Source: Chytridium lagenaria
Taxonomy: Eukaryota > Chytridiomycota > Chytridiomycetes > Chytridiales > Chytridiaceae
NCBI GenBank assembly: GCA_025449115.1
Contig: JAHLKC010000012.1
Location: 62,001-126,000, forward strand
Direction of reading: 5' to 3'
DNA length: 64,000 bases
A program made the translations under genes and the position numbers. Under the pieces are notes generated by a model, which saw only the letters and a program-made list of their open reading frames with translations, had not been told where the DNA came from and searched no databases. Below, one piece after another: positions 1-11,898 of the stretch. Positions within the stretch are counted from its first letter, which is position 1; the number at the start of each line of letters is the position of its first letter.

Positions 1-2072
1 TATGACTGTTGGTGAAATACGCCAATGACTCAGACTCCAAGGAGCCAGAAATTTCAGCTGGCGTTGAAGCATATGCAGACAGAGTAGTGGTGGTGGCATC
101 AACCTCAGGCATGCCCCATCCCATGGTGGTGGTGGCAGTACCGAATTCAGTAGACTCTGACGATTCCAGCTTCCAAGACGTCGTTGTCATATACCCAGCA
201 GTGGCGCTGGTGGCCATAGTTGCGGTGGGCTCGGCCTCAGCAACGGTAGACCACACAAAAGAGGTCTCGATGGCAGAAGTCACACTAGATTTAGTCATAG
301 TTGGAGATGAGTCCTCCTGTAAACTAGCCAGTTCAGTAACGCTGTAGATTGAGGTCGCAGTTGGTATCGAGACAATTTTAGAGCTTAAGGTGTCTTCAAC
401 CGTAGGGCCTACAGTTGTTTCCGTACTGATAAAAGAGCTGGTAACAAGGCCCGAGTTCCATCCACCTATTGTGCTCGATAAAGTTGATGCCGTAGAGGTC
501 AAAGTGCTAATGGTAAATGACGCTAAGGGGCTCGTAGATATACTGATCGCAGATGATGTCGAACCAGACGTCGCTGTGCTCTTTTTTAAAAATGTTTTTA
601 GTTTATATCATAACGCATGGCAACTTAAATGACGAAATCATCTTGGACTTACTAAGACGGATGTAGGTAAGACGGATGTAGTGGAGATGGTAAGTGCCGT
701 TGAGGTAGGTGAAGGCGACTATTTTTATGTTAGATTAGCGAAGTGAGGGCGAGAGAAGGTAAGAAGTAGGTAAACGTACCGGATCCGGAACATAAATTAA
801 AGTGCAGTTCGAGACAAACACGGCAATCGCGGTGTAGATGTTTTCAATGACGTTAGGTCCAAGTGTGGTATCAATGATATCCTGAATTCTGAAGACACGG
901 GCGAAACCTCCCGCCGCCAAGACTCTCGCTTGGAAGGATCCGCTCAAACCATTTGCATTCAGGTTCGCCAAGGTCCTCTGTGCGCTGAAGTTGGTAAAAG
1001 TGATAGCATCCTCAGCAGCAAAGCGCGGGTCACCATACTGTAACGTGGCAGTGTGAATGTTATTGACATCTGCCTTGTTGACTGCAAAGGTATTAAAATA
1101 TCGCGATGTTGAGTCCCAGTTTGAAATAGGTCCGTTTCGGTTTGCGTTAAAATCGGACTTGATGAGGAGCGATACTGACACCGCATTTTCGACGACGAGT
1201 TGGGCAGTGAGGGCAATTTCAGCACTGTAGATAGGGTCCAAAGTGAGAGGTGCCGACGAATTTCGGTAGAATTGACGGCCGCTCGACCAAAAGACACGAG
1301 GCTGAAATGGCGGTTCAAATAGAAAATTCCCCGAACAAGTTGTTCCCGAGGTGTCGTAAGTGACAGCGCACAGTCCGCGGGGCTGGTTGGCAAGACGGTA
1401 GGAGCTGCAAATAACGAGTTAGATCTTAAATTGAAATTGGTCCTATTATAAGTTGTTACCTGACAAACGGCATATCGGAGTCTTCGTCCGTGGCCAGGAT
1501 AATGTGCCTTTTGGCACCTGCTCGCCACCGTAAGTTGCAGGTACTGCTCGTAAATGGGCTGACACAAGACTTTCCAAAATCGGATCCGTTGTTTCTCGCC
1601 AAACTCATACGTATAACCTCAAATCCGGCCTCCTGACCACCACGACTACATCCTACGTTTGCCAGAGTTTGTTGTGTAAGGGTAGCGTTCGACTACAGAA
1701 GCGAGTCAGTAAAATTTGTGGATGATATCACTTCTGTATCAAACTTACGGTGAAAGGAAGGATGATGGTAGGCATATCCCCAAATACTACGATGGAGAAA
1801 GTGGCATCTGCTTTCTGGATCATTAATTCATCCACGAAACGCTGCAAACTCGCTTCGATTTGGTTGATGTACGGGCACATGGAACCACTTGCGTCGATTG
1901 CGAACAGGAAATCAGAGGGCAGCGTCCTGGTCGAGTTATTGCAGACCAGCATATCTCCAGCCATAACCGGCATCGGCCCCAAAATGCTCAGGCCAAGCAA
2001 TCCCAGGCCGATACCTGTGAGGGCCCCGAAGACCCCCGAAAGAACATTGCGATGATTAGGTGAGCGGCTCAT
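1..2072 (-). CDS. Secreted VWA-domain protein with Ser/Thr-rich tail (partial, runs off left edge)
   Basis: The ATG at 2072 opens a hydrophobic leader (GLGLLGLSILGPMPVMAG) that reads as a signal peptide, followed by a von Willebrand factor A domain with the MIDAS motif DASGS and a later ATDEDSD. I infer exons 2072-1749, 1692-1460, 1404-780, 718-653 and 580 to beyond position 1, joined by GT-AG introns of 55-72 nt; reading frame is kept throughout. After a roughly 200-residue middle region without a family I recognise, the last exon is almost only Ser, Thr, Ala and Val, like the O-glycosylated stalk of a fungal wall or surface protein. The end, which might carry a GPI signal, lies outside the window. 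VWA domains bind protein ligands through a metal ion, so adhesion is the likely role, but this is inference. Confidence 0.75.
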
Positions 2073-2679
2073 CTGCTGCCGCGGTATTTAGAAGAAGCAA
2101 GTGCTGGTTTGAAGGAAAAAGAACGAAGCTCTGAAGGATGATGGTGTGAGTAAGGTTGAAAAACAGCGCGATTGAATGCGTGGCGCACTGATGCCTATTA
2201 TTATAGTATTGTTCTTCCTCCAGGGTTTTGGATTGTCATGGATTGACGCGGCAGCTCCAGTGGTGGACCGTGATCCCTATTTTTGGACCGAATAAATGAG
2301 CGGCCACTGGCCATTACTTCATGCTATTCGTGGACTTATGTAAGGCTGAACGTCGGAAATATCAGCTTTCCTCAATCTTTCATCTTGCCCGCTGAGGTGG
2401 TATTGGAATATTCCGTGCACCCAAAGATATGCCTTTCGGCACAGGTGGTCACTGGCGTGCCACACTCGCAACTCTGCTCGTTTGTGATCTGAAAATAAGT
2501 CCAACAAGAGGGTATCAAGTCCGCTTATGCCCTTTTTCCGAAATGGGGGTTCAGCACACACAATTATCATTATACTCCTTGACCTCCACTAAAAAAAAAT
2601 TGTCTTCAACCAAAGAGTGCCTTTGAAGGGTCAAGGCCGGCCATTCCATGCCATAAGCCTCTAGTTTTGGGTCAGGAAA
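2073..2679. other. Divergent intergenic region
   Basis: This 607-base stretch separates the start of the VWA gene (minus) from the homeodomain gene (plus), so it should hold both promoters. I see short open frames on both strands with no recognisable product and no repeat. No convincing TATA box close to either start. Confidence 0.5.
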
Positions 2680-4291
2680 ATGTCTGCTCCATCACCACAG
2701 TACAGACGGCAGCGCCAGCAGCCATCCGATGACATTTTTGTCCATGCTACTGTAGAGTCGCTGCGGGAGAAAATTGACAGGAATGAGACTATGCCGAAGA
2801 AAAAGAGAATGAAGGCATCTCAGGAGCAGCTGGACATTCTTTCTGAGAGTTTCTTGAAAGATCCAAAGCCATCAGCAGCTGTTAGGAATGAGCTTGCAGA
2901 AAGACTAGGCATCACTCCAAGAACCGTTCAAGTGTGGTAGGCGTCTATACCGTTTAAATCTCTACGCATTATTTGCTGAGTAGTTTTCGTAAACCACAGG
3001 TTTCAGAACCGTCGAGCTAAGGCCAAATCAGCTGGCGGGGGGCGCTCCCATACCTGCTTTCGTGGCTGTCGCTGCGAGTCCATCTATGGTGACCAAAATT
3101 TCTGAGCAAGGAGCTGTGCCGGATAACTTGTTTGCAGATCTTAATGCTGGAAACAATGGCCTAGCACTGCTACCGCCCAACCATCTTAACGAATTCGTAT
3201 CGGATTCCGATGACGACGGAGCCTCTTTTACATCGTCTTTTTATTCTCAATCCTCCTCCGTTTCTACATTGGGGCTTTCCCATATCCACATATCTCCACG
3301 TATCAATGCAGTTGCAGGGAATTCTGTATACGGCAATGCTACATTCACCCGTTCTCTTCCGGATTTAAACTCGATGAAGAACAAGCAAAAACCTCGACAT
3401 ACTGGAAGCCCTTATATGAACAACTATCGATCGTCAAGCAGCATTGCCAATGCTTTGGATATTGGGGACGATAACAGCGACTTCTCTTCCCTTCCTAGCT
3501 CTCCAAATCCTTACAGGATGAGGGGAGCACGTCATTTGACTCCAAATCTCCCTTTTCATCGCCCAATGTCACCTGTGACTCGAATGTCGCTTCCACCAAA
3601 TGCCATGCCTCAAACACTCGCGAATCCGTCCCCGATCATCCAACCCAAAATTCGCTCCCAAAGACGTCACTCCCTTCACGCCGAGCAATTAGATGGCGAT
3701 TTGCCACCGGATGTTCTCATGCAGCTACAAAATAATTATCTAGCACTGCAACAGCAGCAAGCGCTCATATCAGAACAACAACAACTTCATCTTCTCCCCA
3801 TTTCATCAACGCCGGCCTTAGTCACCAACGACCAAGCATGGATGTATTCACCAGCAATCTTTTCCCAGGGCAATAGCCCCGAAATTAATCATCTCCAGTA
3901 CCTGTCCTTATACCAACAAGAGCAACTCTCGGAAGGGATACCACCCCTTTCCATGAATGGAAGCTTTGATCTCCACCCATTTGTCAATCCAAACCATGTC
4001 TCCGCCTCACCTCACGTTAGCCCCATCCCCTCGTTCATCCCAGCGAACGATCACACTGCATTGGAAAACACGGCTGAATCTGGCTTCGATTCCACCACAA
4101 ACAGCGCTACACCTTTTTCCGTTACTGATCTCATGTTTGGCCTAAACACTTCTGATGCGACCGAGAGTCTTATGCCTTTCGGGCTAAACTTCCCTCCTCC
4201 TCCTTCCTTTGACACAACAAGCATGTTTGCGAAACCATCACCTGCCATGCAAGAAGAGTTTCAAAAACTCATCAACAATGTCACCCCATAA
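2680..4291 (+). CDS. Homeodomain transcription factor
   Basis: Exon 1 (2680-2936) encodes a short basic N-terminus and most of a homeodomain beginning KKKRMKASQEQLDIL. An intron (2937-2999, GT...AG) interrupts the codon for Trp48, and exon 2 restores the recognition helix VWFQNRRAKAK, with the DNA-contacting Asn51 and Arg53 present. The remaining 400 residues are rich in Ser, Pro, Asn and Gln, including a Gln-rich stretch near 3750-3790, as in many fungal transactivators. The frame of the homeodomain and that of the long downstream reading frame (from about 3044) differ by one base; a run of six G at 3037-3042 sits exactly between them, and one G fewer joins them. I treat it as one gene of about 510 residues. 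Nuclear regulator by family; target unknown. Confidence 0.8.
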
Positions 4292-4550
4292 CCCCATGCC
4301 GATACCTTATGCATACCATTCACTTTTCCCGCACATAGGCGTAGATGGGTTTCCACTTGCCACTAAAATTCTTATACTTGATATGCGTATTGAACTGTTC
4401 AATTAATAGTCATTTTATTTCTCTCAGTATTGGGAGGTGAATACTAGCTCTAGATGTTAAGCATAATTTCTAGACTTCACTTTTTAATTTTTTTTACAAG
4501 TTTGAACACATCAATATTGCGCGGACTGACGTTTGCGTTGGCCTATGCTT

Positions 4551-5868
4551 CTAAAAGCCATATTGGCGAATGGGGGGGCGCGTTACTGTTGTTCTGTTGG
4601 TTGTGGAAGTCGACGTAGCTTTCGTGCTGACTGCAGATGTGCTGCGAGTTGTTGCAGTGAAAGTTGACGACCTCGCCACTGAGGAGGAAGATAAAGTCCG
4701 GGAGGTCGATGCACTAGTAACAGATTTACTTGTTGCTACTGTAGACGCCTTATACGTAGAAGTGCTTCGAGATGAGTTCTTTGCAGTGTTAGACGAGCTT
4801 TTTGAAGAGCTGGTTGACAAAAGTCAGGTAGTTGAGCGTGCCGTTGTTTTGCTTGAAGATATAGAAGACGAATGTCTTTGACTTAATGACGCAGTTGAGG
4901 TTGAGCTCCTTTGCACAGATGAAGATGACCGTGTGGTCGGTTTCACGCTGGTCACGGTAGAACTGCTTGATTTAGTTGATGAGCGGCGGGAGGTCGTTGA
5001 GCTACTTCTCTCCGTCGTTGAAGATTTCTTTAAAGTTGTGGTCCGTGTATTAGTACTGGATCCACGACTTGACGGATTAGTTCCCGTTGATGTGGGTCTT
5101 GCTGAAGTTCTCGAAGTTGACTGTACGCTTGACGTCAATATAGTACTAGATGATCTGAAACTTGACGCTTTGGACGAGCTTCTTAAGGTGGTAGATGAAG
5201 ACCGAGAAGACGCTTTGGAAGTCACTGAAGTTCGCATTTCAGGTTCGTAAGTGCGGTTTGGCGGACGCGAAGATGTGGCTGTAGACGATCTTGCCGACGA
5301 AGAGCTTTTTGATGACGTTACTGATGTCTTTGTTGTGCTAGAAGACCTAGACGATGGTGTGGAGCTGGGCGAGGTTAAGGATGTATGCGCTGTTGAGCTG
5401 GCTCTCGCCGGGCTTGAAGAAGACTTTGCCGTACTTAATGTCCGAGATGTTACCGAAGTGGACTTGGCGGACGTAGCTCTTGCAGTTGACGAAGCAGGTC
5501 GACTGGAGCTCACTAATGTTTTGGAGCTGCTAGATGTTTTGACACTGGAAGCTGTCGAAGATCCTCACCTGCTAGTAGGTTGTGATGACTTTGATGTACT
5601 TGACGTCCTTGAGGCCACGGAAGAGGACCTCGCGGATGACGCTGTTTTTGCAGTTGATGAAGAAGCTGTAGAGCTCAAAGACCTTGTGAAGGTGCTAGTC
5701 TTTTTGACACTGGAAGTTATCGAAGATCCGCTTCCAGCAGGGTACGTCGATTTCGAAGAGGCACTGCTACCTCTCGTGGTAAAGCTTGATCCTCCTATAC
5801 TGCTGGTAAATGCTCAACCTCCGATTCCGCAGCGACATGTTGCGCTAACAGTGACCGGGAGGGCCGAC
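4551..5868 (-). pseudogene. Ser/Thr-rich surface-protein-like frame interrupted by three in-frame TGA codons
   Basis: On the minus strand one frame is continuously Ser/Thr/Arg/Ala-rich from about 5868 to a TAG at 4551, typical of fungal wall mucin-like proteins. It contains TGA at 5814-5816, 5565-5567 and 4824-4826, each followed by the same composition in the same frame, so the stops are not frame changes. The sequence around 5700-5735 recurs around 5537-5570, showing internal duplication. The second TGA could be removed by a 39-nt GT-AG intron starting at the GTGAGG beside it; I found no clean intron for the third. No convincing start codon or signal peptide was found. It may be a decayed gene, a gene with tiny introns, or one with stop readthrough. 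The Asp/Glu/Val-rich open frames on the plus strand here are its shadow. Confidence 0.4.
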
Positions 5869-6142
5869 ACGGGCGAGCCCTAATAGCGACGACATGGTTT
5901 AAAAAGTCTGCGTAAAGCAATAATGCTGCAGTTGGAAAGCTGTTTGAGTCCAGGGCTTTATTGTTGTGCTATTGTGCAAGGTTTAGGTTTGATGAAGAAA
6001 CATCTGATAGACAAGGCTTGTTTGGGGATAAAGGCCGATAGTGATTGAAGGCGCACGAAGTGATTGAAGTGAAGGACGCACGGATCGCAGTTTAGACAAC
6101 GGCAGTATGCGTTAAGTAATATCTGCTACTCCGTACAAATAA

Positions 6143-6997
6143 CTATTGACAAGGGAGTTGTAGTAGCTGAGAATACAGGTATTGAAATAAACCTATGATT
6201 TTTACGCGTTAAGGTAAATTTGGGTCTCAGAACCCTTACCTGCGCGGACAATTAAAAGCGCCAACATAAAGTAACTCAGTCTACCGATAGCAACATCCGA
6301 CGTCAAATACGCGGCGATTTGAAGCGCCGTGATGATCACAACCCGAACCCAAACGTATATTCTGTAGACTTTGAGTATTTCAAGTTTTCGATGCGAAACT
6401 GCGTTCAAGCCTAGACATTCGGCCATGAGGAATGCAAGAGCTATGGGCGCTACGGTCAAAGGATGCCATGTGCGCTTACCAAAGACGAGGATATCGCTAA
6501 CGCTTTGACCGAAATTGGCAAAGCTTTGGATCTTGTAAAATTAGGTAGGGGATAGGTCAAGAGGATTTTACCGTGTACATGATGACGATGAGGACACATC
6601 CCATTCTTAGGTTAAGGCATCCGCAGCATCGCGAGATGAGGACTTGCTTTGGTTGCGCGCCGTGGGATGCGATTACGGGAGCAGGTGAATGGTTTTGGAG
6701 AAAGATGAAGTTGTCATCTTGGTTGGTGGATGGACGATGAAGATGAGGCCAGGTTGAGACTGAATGTGTGAGGGCTGTGGAGGAGGCGGACCTGGAGGAC
6801 GATATGGAGGTGCAGGTGGGTTGACGGGTGGGATCTATACCCGGAGGTGAGTAGGCAGGAGGATTGTAAACAGGCATTTTGGACCAGTCTGTTATATCTG
6901 GCGGTGGAGGGCCATTTGAGGAATTCCGAGGTCGTTCATGGACAGATATGGACGTTGAGGACTCTGCCATATCTGGTTGGCGAGGTCGAGCATCCAT
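6143..6997 (-). CDS. Four-helix membrane protein, family member 1
   Basis: Exons 6997-6572, 6531-6240 and 6192-6143 are joined by introns of 40 and 47 nt. A cytosolic N-terminal region of about 120 residues is rich in Pro and Ser and contains PPAY, a possible WW-domain (Nedd4/Rsp5) ligand. It ends in CCGCLNLRMG, after which about four hydrophobic segments follow (VLIVIMYT, PLTVAPIALAFLMAE, VWVRVVIITALQIAAYL, LSYFMLALLIV). The CCxC-NLR box, the helix spacing, an intron just after helix 1 and an intron before a final LFQYLYSQ-type segment are shared with the genes at 8782 and 10613, so the three are paralogues. The protein stops soon after helix 4, unlike the other two, which have long tails. 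Function unknown. Confidence 0.65.
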
Positions 6998-7200
6998 GTT
7001 TAACTTTTATCGGAATTTGAAGGATTACCAATAAGTTTAAAGAGGAGAAGTGTCGAAAGTCATAAGAAATGAGAGGGGAGCAGTTTATTATATTTTTTTA
7101 TCGCTTATAAGCGTCTATTTGATTGAGAATAAGTTAAAGAAAACAGTGTGAATTGAAGAATCAAGCGTTATGAGATCCCCCAAGGTCTTCATTCTAAAAT

Positions 7201-8371
7201 CTATGAGGCCTTTGCCATCCCCATTACAAGTCCACCGACGATTGCTTCCCAAGGCACAGTCAAGAGGTCGCGGATGCTCGCAGCAGCATGCAAAGGAACA
7301 TCACCGATATCAATATGCTCAGCAACCATGTGCTGAGCCTCCATGATGATACTCTGGTCATTCGAGATGGCTTCAAATCCTCGTCCTCTGGCCCACCAGA
7401 GAACCAATGCAAGGCGGTCTGCGGAACCCCAGGAAAAAGCGAGACGATGAGAGGAATGCGTGGATAAAAGAGGATGGAACTTTGAGATGGTGAATGTGAG
7501 TGGATGTCATCATGGTGAGGACGGCTTCGCTCCAGAGAGTTTTATAGGAGCTGAAGGAGAGCTTTTGCTCAGCACGAAGCATGGACTCAACTCGAGGGAG
7601 CACCGGGTTGACACCTTGGACAAAGAGTGCAGATTGAATGTCTTTGAGAAGAACCGAGGTGACGGAAGAGACGGTAGGCGCAGTTCGTGATGGGTTAGTA
7701 GTGGTGGTTTGGAGCTTGGGCTCAGAGTCGGCGGAAGTCAAAGGAGATCCAAGCCAGTTTCCAAGGTTCATCCAAAAAGCATCTACCATTTCAAGAGCCT
7801 CGGCGTTTTGGATAAGTCCACGAAGAGTTCTGCGGAGATGTTGGCGAATGGCTCCGTCGCTAAGGTCTGATTGTCCTGAGCGGAGGATGTCGTTGATCAA
7901 AGTACCTTTGGAAGGGAACTGCTGGGTTTGGATCCATGCGGCAATGATATGGAAACTTTCGGGGTGGGGTAGGCCGTCAAGCTGGAGCCATGGAACGTAC
8001 TTGTCGGAGGTGGCGCCCTTAGTGGAAGACTTGAGGGAGGTGGTCCTTTCGGGGGGGCTAGTGTAGTTGCTGGAGGAAGTTTTGGATCGAGAAAAGTGGC
8101 GAAAGCCGAGGTTGCGACATGCGTTCATGAGAACACGCGAGGATGCGACGCATTTTCTGACATTTATGTCCCACGCGTCGGATTCCTTGCTGTTCCTTCC
8201 TATGCTGATGGAGACGTCAGATGTGTCATCAGATTCAGTGGTGTCGGACGGGAAGAAGGTGTATGGTGGAGGCTCGGGAGTCGATGCTGAGACGGTATAG
8301 TGTGTAGTTGTGTTGTCCTCTTCTTGAGCGTATTTTGGCAGGAGAGCAGAGTATTGAAAGGTTGTGCTCAT
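7201..8371 (-). CDS. Unrecognised protein with N-terminal PPPY motif, one frame change
   Basis: An intronless frame opens at 8371 with a Ser/Thr-rich stretch containing EPPPYTFF (a PPxY motif), then a more structured region beginning around YVPWLQLDGLPHPES and rich in helix-forming residues. I do not recognise a domain. The first frame would end at 7373, but a second frame from about 7430 to 7201 continues with good composition (SWGSADRLALVLWWARGRG to a TGA at 7201). A run of five A on the plus strand at 7434-7438 lies at the junction, and one base fewer joins both halves into a protein of about 388 residues. A TATA-like sequence (rc TATAAG near 8450) lies upstream. It sits between two members of the four-helix membrane family. 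No function is assigned. Confidence 0.55.
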
Positions 8372-8781
8372 GATGTATGAAAGTTGAATCGTGAGATGTG
8401 AGGAGCTTAAGGAGGATAAGTTGAGTATTATTGGAGGTGGTTGCTCTTCTTATACTTTTTCTTCAATGATGAATGACGTGCATCGCTCAAAAGATGTGTC
8501 ATGTCATGACGGCCGTCCTTTTTTTTTTTCTTTCGCCTGTCCATCGCACACGGCTTGAAAGGGAGGCGTCGTTTTAAATTTTAATGCCTCACTTGTGGCA
8601 CCAAGAGTAATTTTGTGAATTCGGTTTTAATTGGTTGGTGGTGTCACTGCCCTACCGAGGTTGCCGTCACCCTTCATCCGTCACTGTCTCCTGCGAGTCC
8701 ACTCAAGTATTTATCCGTCTTCACCGCTCAAGCAAACTACTACGTCAACTCACATAATATAATATCACATCACATCCTACT
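8372..8781. promoter_or_regulatory. Divergent promoter region
   Basis: Separates the gene starting at 8371 (minus) from the membrane-protein gene starting at 8782 (plus). It holds a TATA-like element on the minus strand near 8450, a pyrimidine/T-run at 8519-8530 and an AT-rich leader with repeated ATATCACATC-type sequence just before 8782. No gene seen. Confidence 0.4.
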
Positions 8782-10289
8782 ATGCTGGCAGTCAACACTA
8801 CGGCAGACACCAATGATAGTACTACCACCGTAACTGCCACGACTGCCATAACTGGAAACGGGCGACTGCGTTCATCGGACAAGGATCCAGAGGCAATATC
8901 ACCTCAAACACCAACCCAACCAATAAAACCACTGCCCATTTTAAAAGAAGGAAACTCTTCAGACTCGGCAGATTCCCTTTCACCAGCAACATCACTCCAA
9001 ATAGCACTCCCAAATCCGTCAATGCAACACCGTCTGTTCCACATTCCTCACATTCTTCGCATCCAACCATCTCTGGACAACCTGAGCCGATTCCTGTCAT
9101 CACCCTACTAAGAGATACTAAAGTCACCAAAAAATTATCTAACTTGCAATGGCTGGATTCCTGGCAAGGGATATTCCCATTTACATCGTGCTGTTGGTTT
9201 GGGAATATGCGATACGCATCAGTCCTCATTGCTGGTGGCTTTTTGGTCTGTTAACTTTATCCGTTACTTTAGGCTTTTGAGTACTCTTTAACAGAATTTT
9301 TACACAGACATGGGCACTAATTACACTAGTCATGGCCTCGATCCAATTTTCAAAATACATTCTCTGGATCGATGGCGTCGAAATTGGTCTTCACGTTATT
9401 TGGGTTGCAGCAGATCTCTTTGGGATACATGCGACTTTCCGAAAGGAGCCGAGACGAACATGGTTATATGCTCATTGGATCACGTTACGGATTATCGTGG
9501 CATTTGCTTTGAGATGTGTCGGATTTCAACATTCGCGTCTTCCATTCACATTAGCTGCTGCAATCATCGTTTTGCTGATACAGGTGTGTTTTCTTTTATT
9601 TATTATCAACTAACTAATTACTTGTACAGGTGTACTTTGTTCTCTGTCTTTGGAGCTTTGCCCTCACGATCCTACCCAGCGATGACATGTATGCATACCC
9701 CAAACGAGCCAACTCCCAAAAACGCGCCTGTTCTCAAAACGGGACCCCGCGACCAGCCCCCTCCGTGATTTTACGCCCCGACGTGAGCACCGATACACAA
9801 TCCATACGCAGTGGGTCCATAATGAACCCTTCCAACTTCACGTCCGCCATACAATCCCCAGATTCTCCAACGCTATCTCACTCAAGCATCCCCATTTCAT
9901 ACCCCATCACACATTCCATACCATCACCTCCCATCATGGACGGTCCTGTTTCAGGTGTGCTCGACTCGGCGCATACTACGATGTCACCAAACGAAATTGA
10001 AGACATGACGTCCTCCCAAGTCTTTTTCGCCTCGCTTCCCCGCAAACGTGCTCTTGCTGATCAAGATAATATGAGCAGCTCATCACTCCCGACGTCTTTC
10101 TTAACTAGCGAAGGTTCCGATCAACCTGCTGTATATACGATCAAGACACACACTCGATCTTCATCCAACCCTCCTTACCCACTAGATCACAAAGCATCGT
10201 TCGCGACCTTGCAGCATAACAAAGTCCCAGCCTCATATCCTCCCCCTCAAGACATCGGACCCGCAGTTCCGAAAGTGTTTCTCGAATAA
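8782..10289 (+). CDS. Four-helix membrane protein, family member 2
   Basis: Inferred exons 8782-9245, 9308-9583 and 9630-10289; introns of 62 and 46 nt. The N-terminal Thr/Ser/Pro-rich region leads to CCWFGNMRYASVLIAGG, matching the CC-box and helix 1 of the genes at 6143 and 10613. Then come helices around WALITLVMASIQF, IGLHVIWVAADLFG, LRIIVAFALRC and AAIIVLLIQVYFVLCLWSF. The second intron falls at Q/VYFVLCLWSF, the same place as the last intron of the other two paralogues. A cytosolic tail of about 200 Ser/Pro-rich residues follows to the stop at 10289. Within exon 1 the reading frame from the ATG and the frame entering helix 1 differ by one base somewhere between about 8960 and 9090, probably an indel. 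Function unknown. Confidence 0.6.
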
Positions 10290-10612
10290 CCTTAGGGCTT
10301 TTATGATGTGCTGGCCCATTGTTTTTGTCTCAAGGAAAAGGAACGACCTCTTGTGAATCCGAAAACCAATATACCCTATATATTCCGTACGCGTAGATCT
10401 CTTTCCAGCCCATGTGGAGAAAAAGCCAGTGTCCCAAACAAAAATCTTCCAGGCAGCTGTGGCTTGTGGTCCACACAAAGCTAAAAACGAGTTGAATGGC
10501 ACCGTGATTGAGGCCACACACCAGAAAAAACACCTTCCCTGGCTCAGCAGGCATAGATCTGTCGCCAGAAAACTTATATACCATCCAAAAACCTTGAGCC
10601 ATCATCGGACCC
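10290..10612. promoter_or_regulatory. Intergenic region with TATA-like element
   Basis: Between the stop of one membrane paralogue and the start of the next, same strand. A TATATA element near 10575-10580 lies about 35 bases before the ATG at 10613, which would leave only a very short leader. Nothing else recognised. Confidence 0.35.
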
Positions 10613-11740
10613 ATGGAACAAGGCCTCGCAATTGCGCGATCCCGCGCAAACTCTACAGTTCCTTCCACCCGTCCACGCGCACCCACCATGAACCAAATTG
10701 TCCTCTCCCCTTCCCCAGCTCTCACCAACGTCCCGATCCGCGGGTTATCAAATCAAGGATCCTTTGTGATATCCATGCAACAGCAACCCTCCACCAACAC
10801 TCCTGTTCTCATCCGTCAAGTATCTGTACAGCAAGAATCAACATACATGCCAGCACACATCCCATCCGTCCTCCAAAAACAACAATCATTGACTGTCACC
10901 CCGTCCATAATCTACGTTCAAGCCCCAGAACACGTCACAACTCTCCCAGACGCCGTTTCGACACACACAAAACATCCGCTTGTGGAAAAATGCTTCTGCT
11001 GCGTGTCATTACGATCAGGCTATCTCGGGTTATCCATCATCAACATGGTGCGTATATCCCATTTTACACACGGTTGTAACCCCGATACAGATGATATCCA
11101 TCGCATGCCTCATCCTCGCTATCCTTGGTCATCTTTATACAGGTCAATGGGCATACGGCCTCCTCATCGCCTCATCACTCATTTGCATCATCTTGGACGT
11201 CTACGGATTCTATGGGGGCTACCAAAATACTCTCCGTGTTGTCAAACGCTACGCCATGTTCCAGTGGATACGTATCATCATCAACGGTCTCATCTACATC
11301 ACAATTGTAGCCGTTTCATCTAGTCTCCCCTATCTCTTTGGCTTAATTGCGTTGGTCGCAGTAGAGGTACGCCCTATCACCCCCCGGTCTCTATCTAACA
11401 CGTTCTGCCATAGGGGTATTTTGGTGTATGTATATGGAGTTTCTACATGGACTTGCGAGATCGACCCGAGAAATACGGACAGACACCACACTTGAGTAGT
11501 TTGGCGGTGCTGCAGCAGTTGGCGCCGCCCGAGGTTCCTGAAATGACGTTTGCGAAGCCAGAAGAGAAGACGGAGGAGAAAAGGGGGAGGGCGAGAGCGG
11601 CGTCAAGAGCGATGGAACTTGGTGGAGGGGCGGTTACGACAAAGTTGGATGGAATTGAGGAGGTGGAGAGACGGGAAAGGAAAAGGTCGAGAGCGGCGTC
11701 GAGGGCGATGGAGTTGGGGAATGTGGTGGTATTTTCGTAG
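10613..11740 (+). CDS. Four-helix membrane protein, family member 3
   Basis: Exons 10613-11046, 11091-11366 and 11414-11740, with introns of 44 and 47 nt; the frame is intact. A Pro/Ser/Thr-rich N-terminus of about 125 residues ends at EKCFCCVSLRSG, the family CC-box, followed by helix 1 (YLGLSIINM), then MISIACLILAILG, YGLLIASSLICIILDVYGF, WIRIIINGLIYITIVAVSS and LFGLIALVAVEGYFGVCIWSF. The loop DVYGFYGGYQNTLRVVKRY aligns with DLFGIHATFRKEPRRTW of the neighbour at 8782. The charged C-terminal tail carries a short direct duplication (two copies of RAASRAMELG about 25 residues apart). No enzyme motif is present, so a receptor, adaptor or scaffold role in a membrane is possible. Best-preserved member of the trio. 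Confidence 0.72.
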
Positions 11741-11898
11741 ATTACGGTTGGGGATATAGATATGTTTGGATGGCTGACGAGACTGTATTATTGCGGTGCT
11801 GGTTATAAAATGTAATGCATTAAAGTTTGTAGAAACGATGATTTTCTCCGTCTCATCCGCAACAATAAAAAACATCGTTGTGACTTGTAAAAGGCTCT

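Noticed and set aside
4824..5816. TGA codons as selenocysteine
   Set aside because: Low-complexity Ser/Thr sequence is not a selenoprotein context and no SECIS-like element was recognised.
4570..5883. Asp/Glu/Val-rich open frames on the plus strand
   Set aside because: They are the exact antisense of the Ser/Thr-rich frame, whose codons (TCA, ACT, AGC) make long open complements. Composition is unlike a folded protein.
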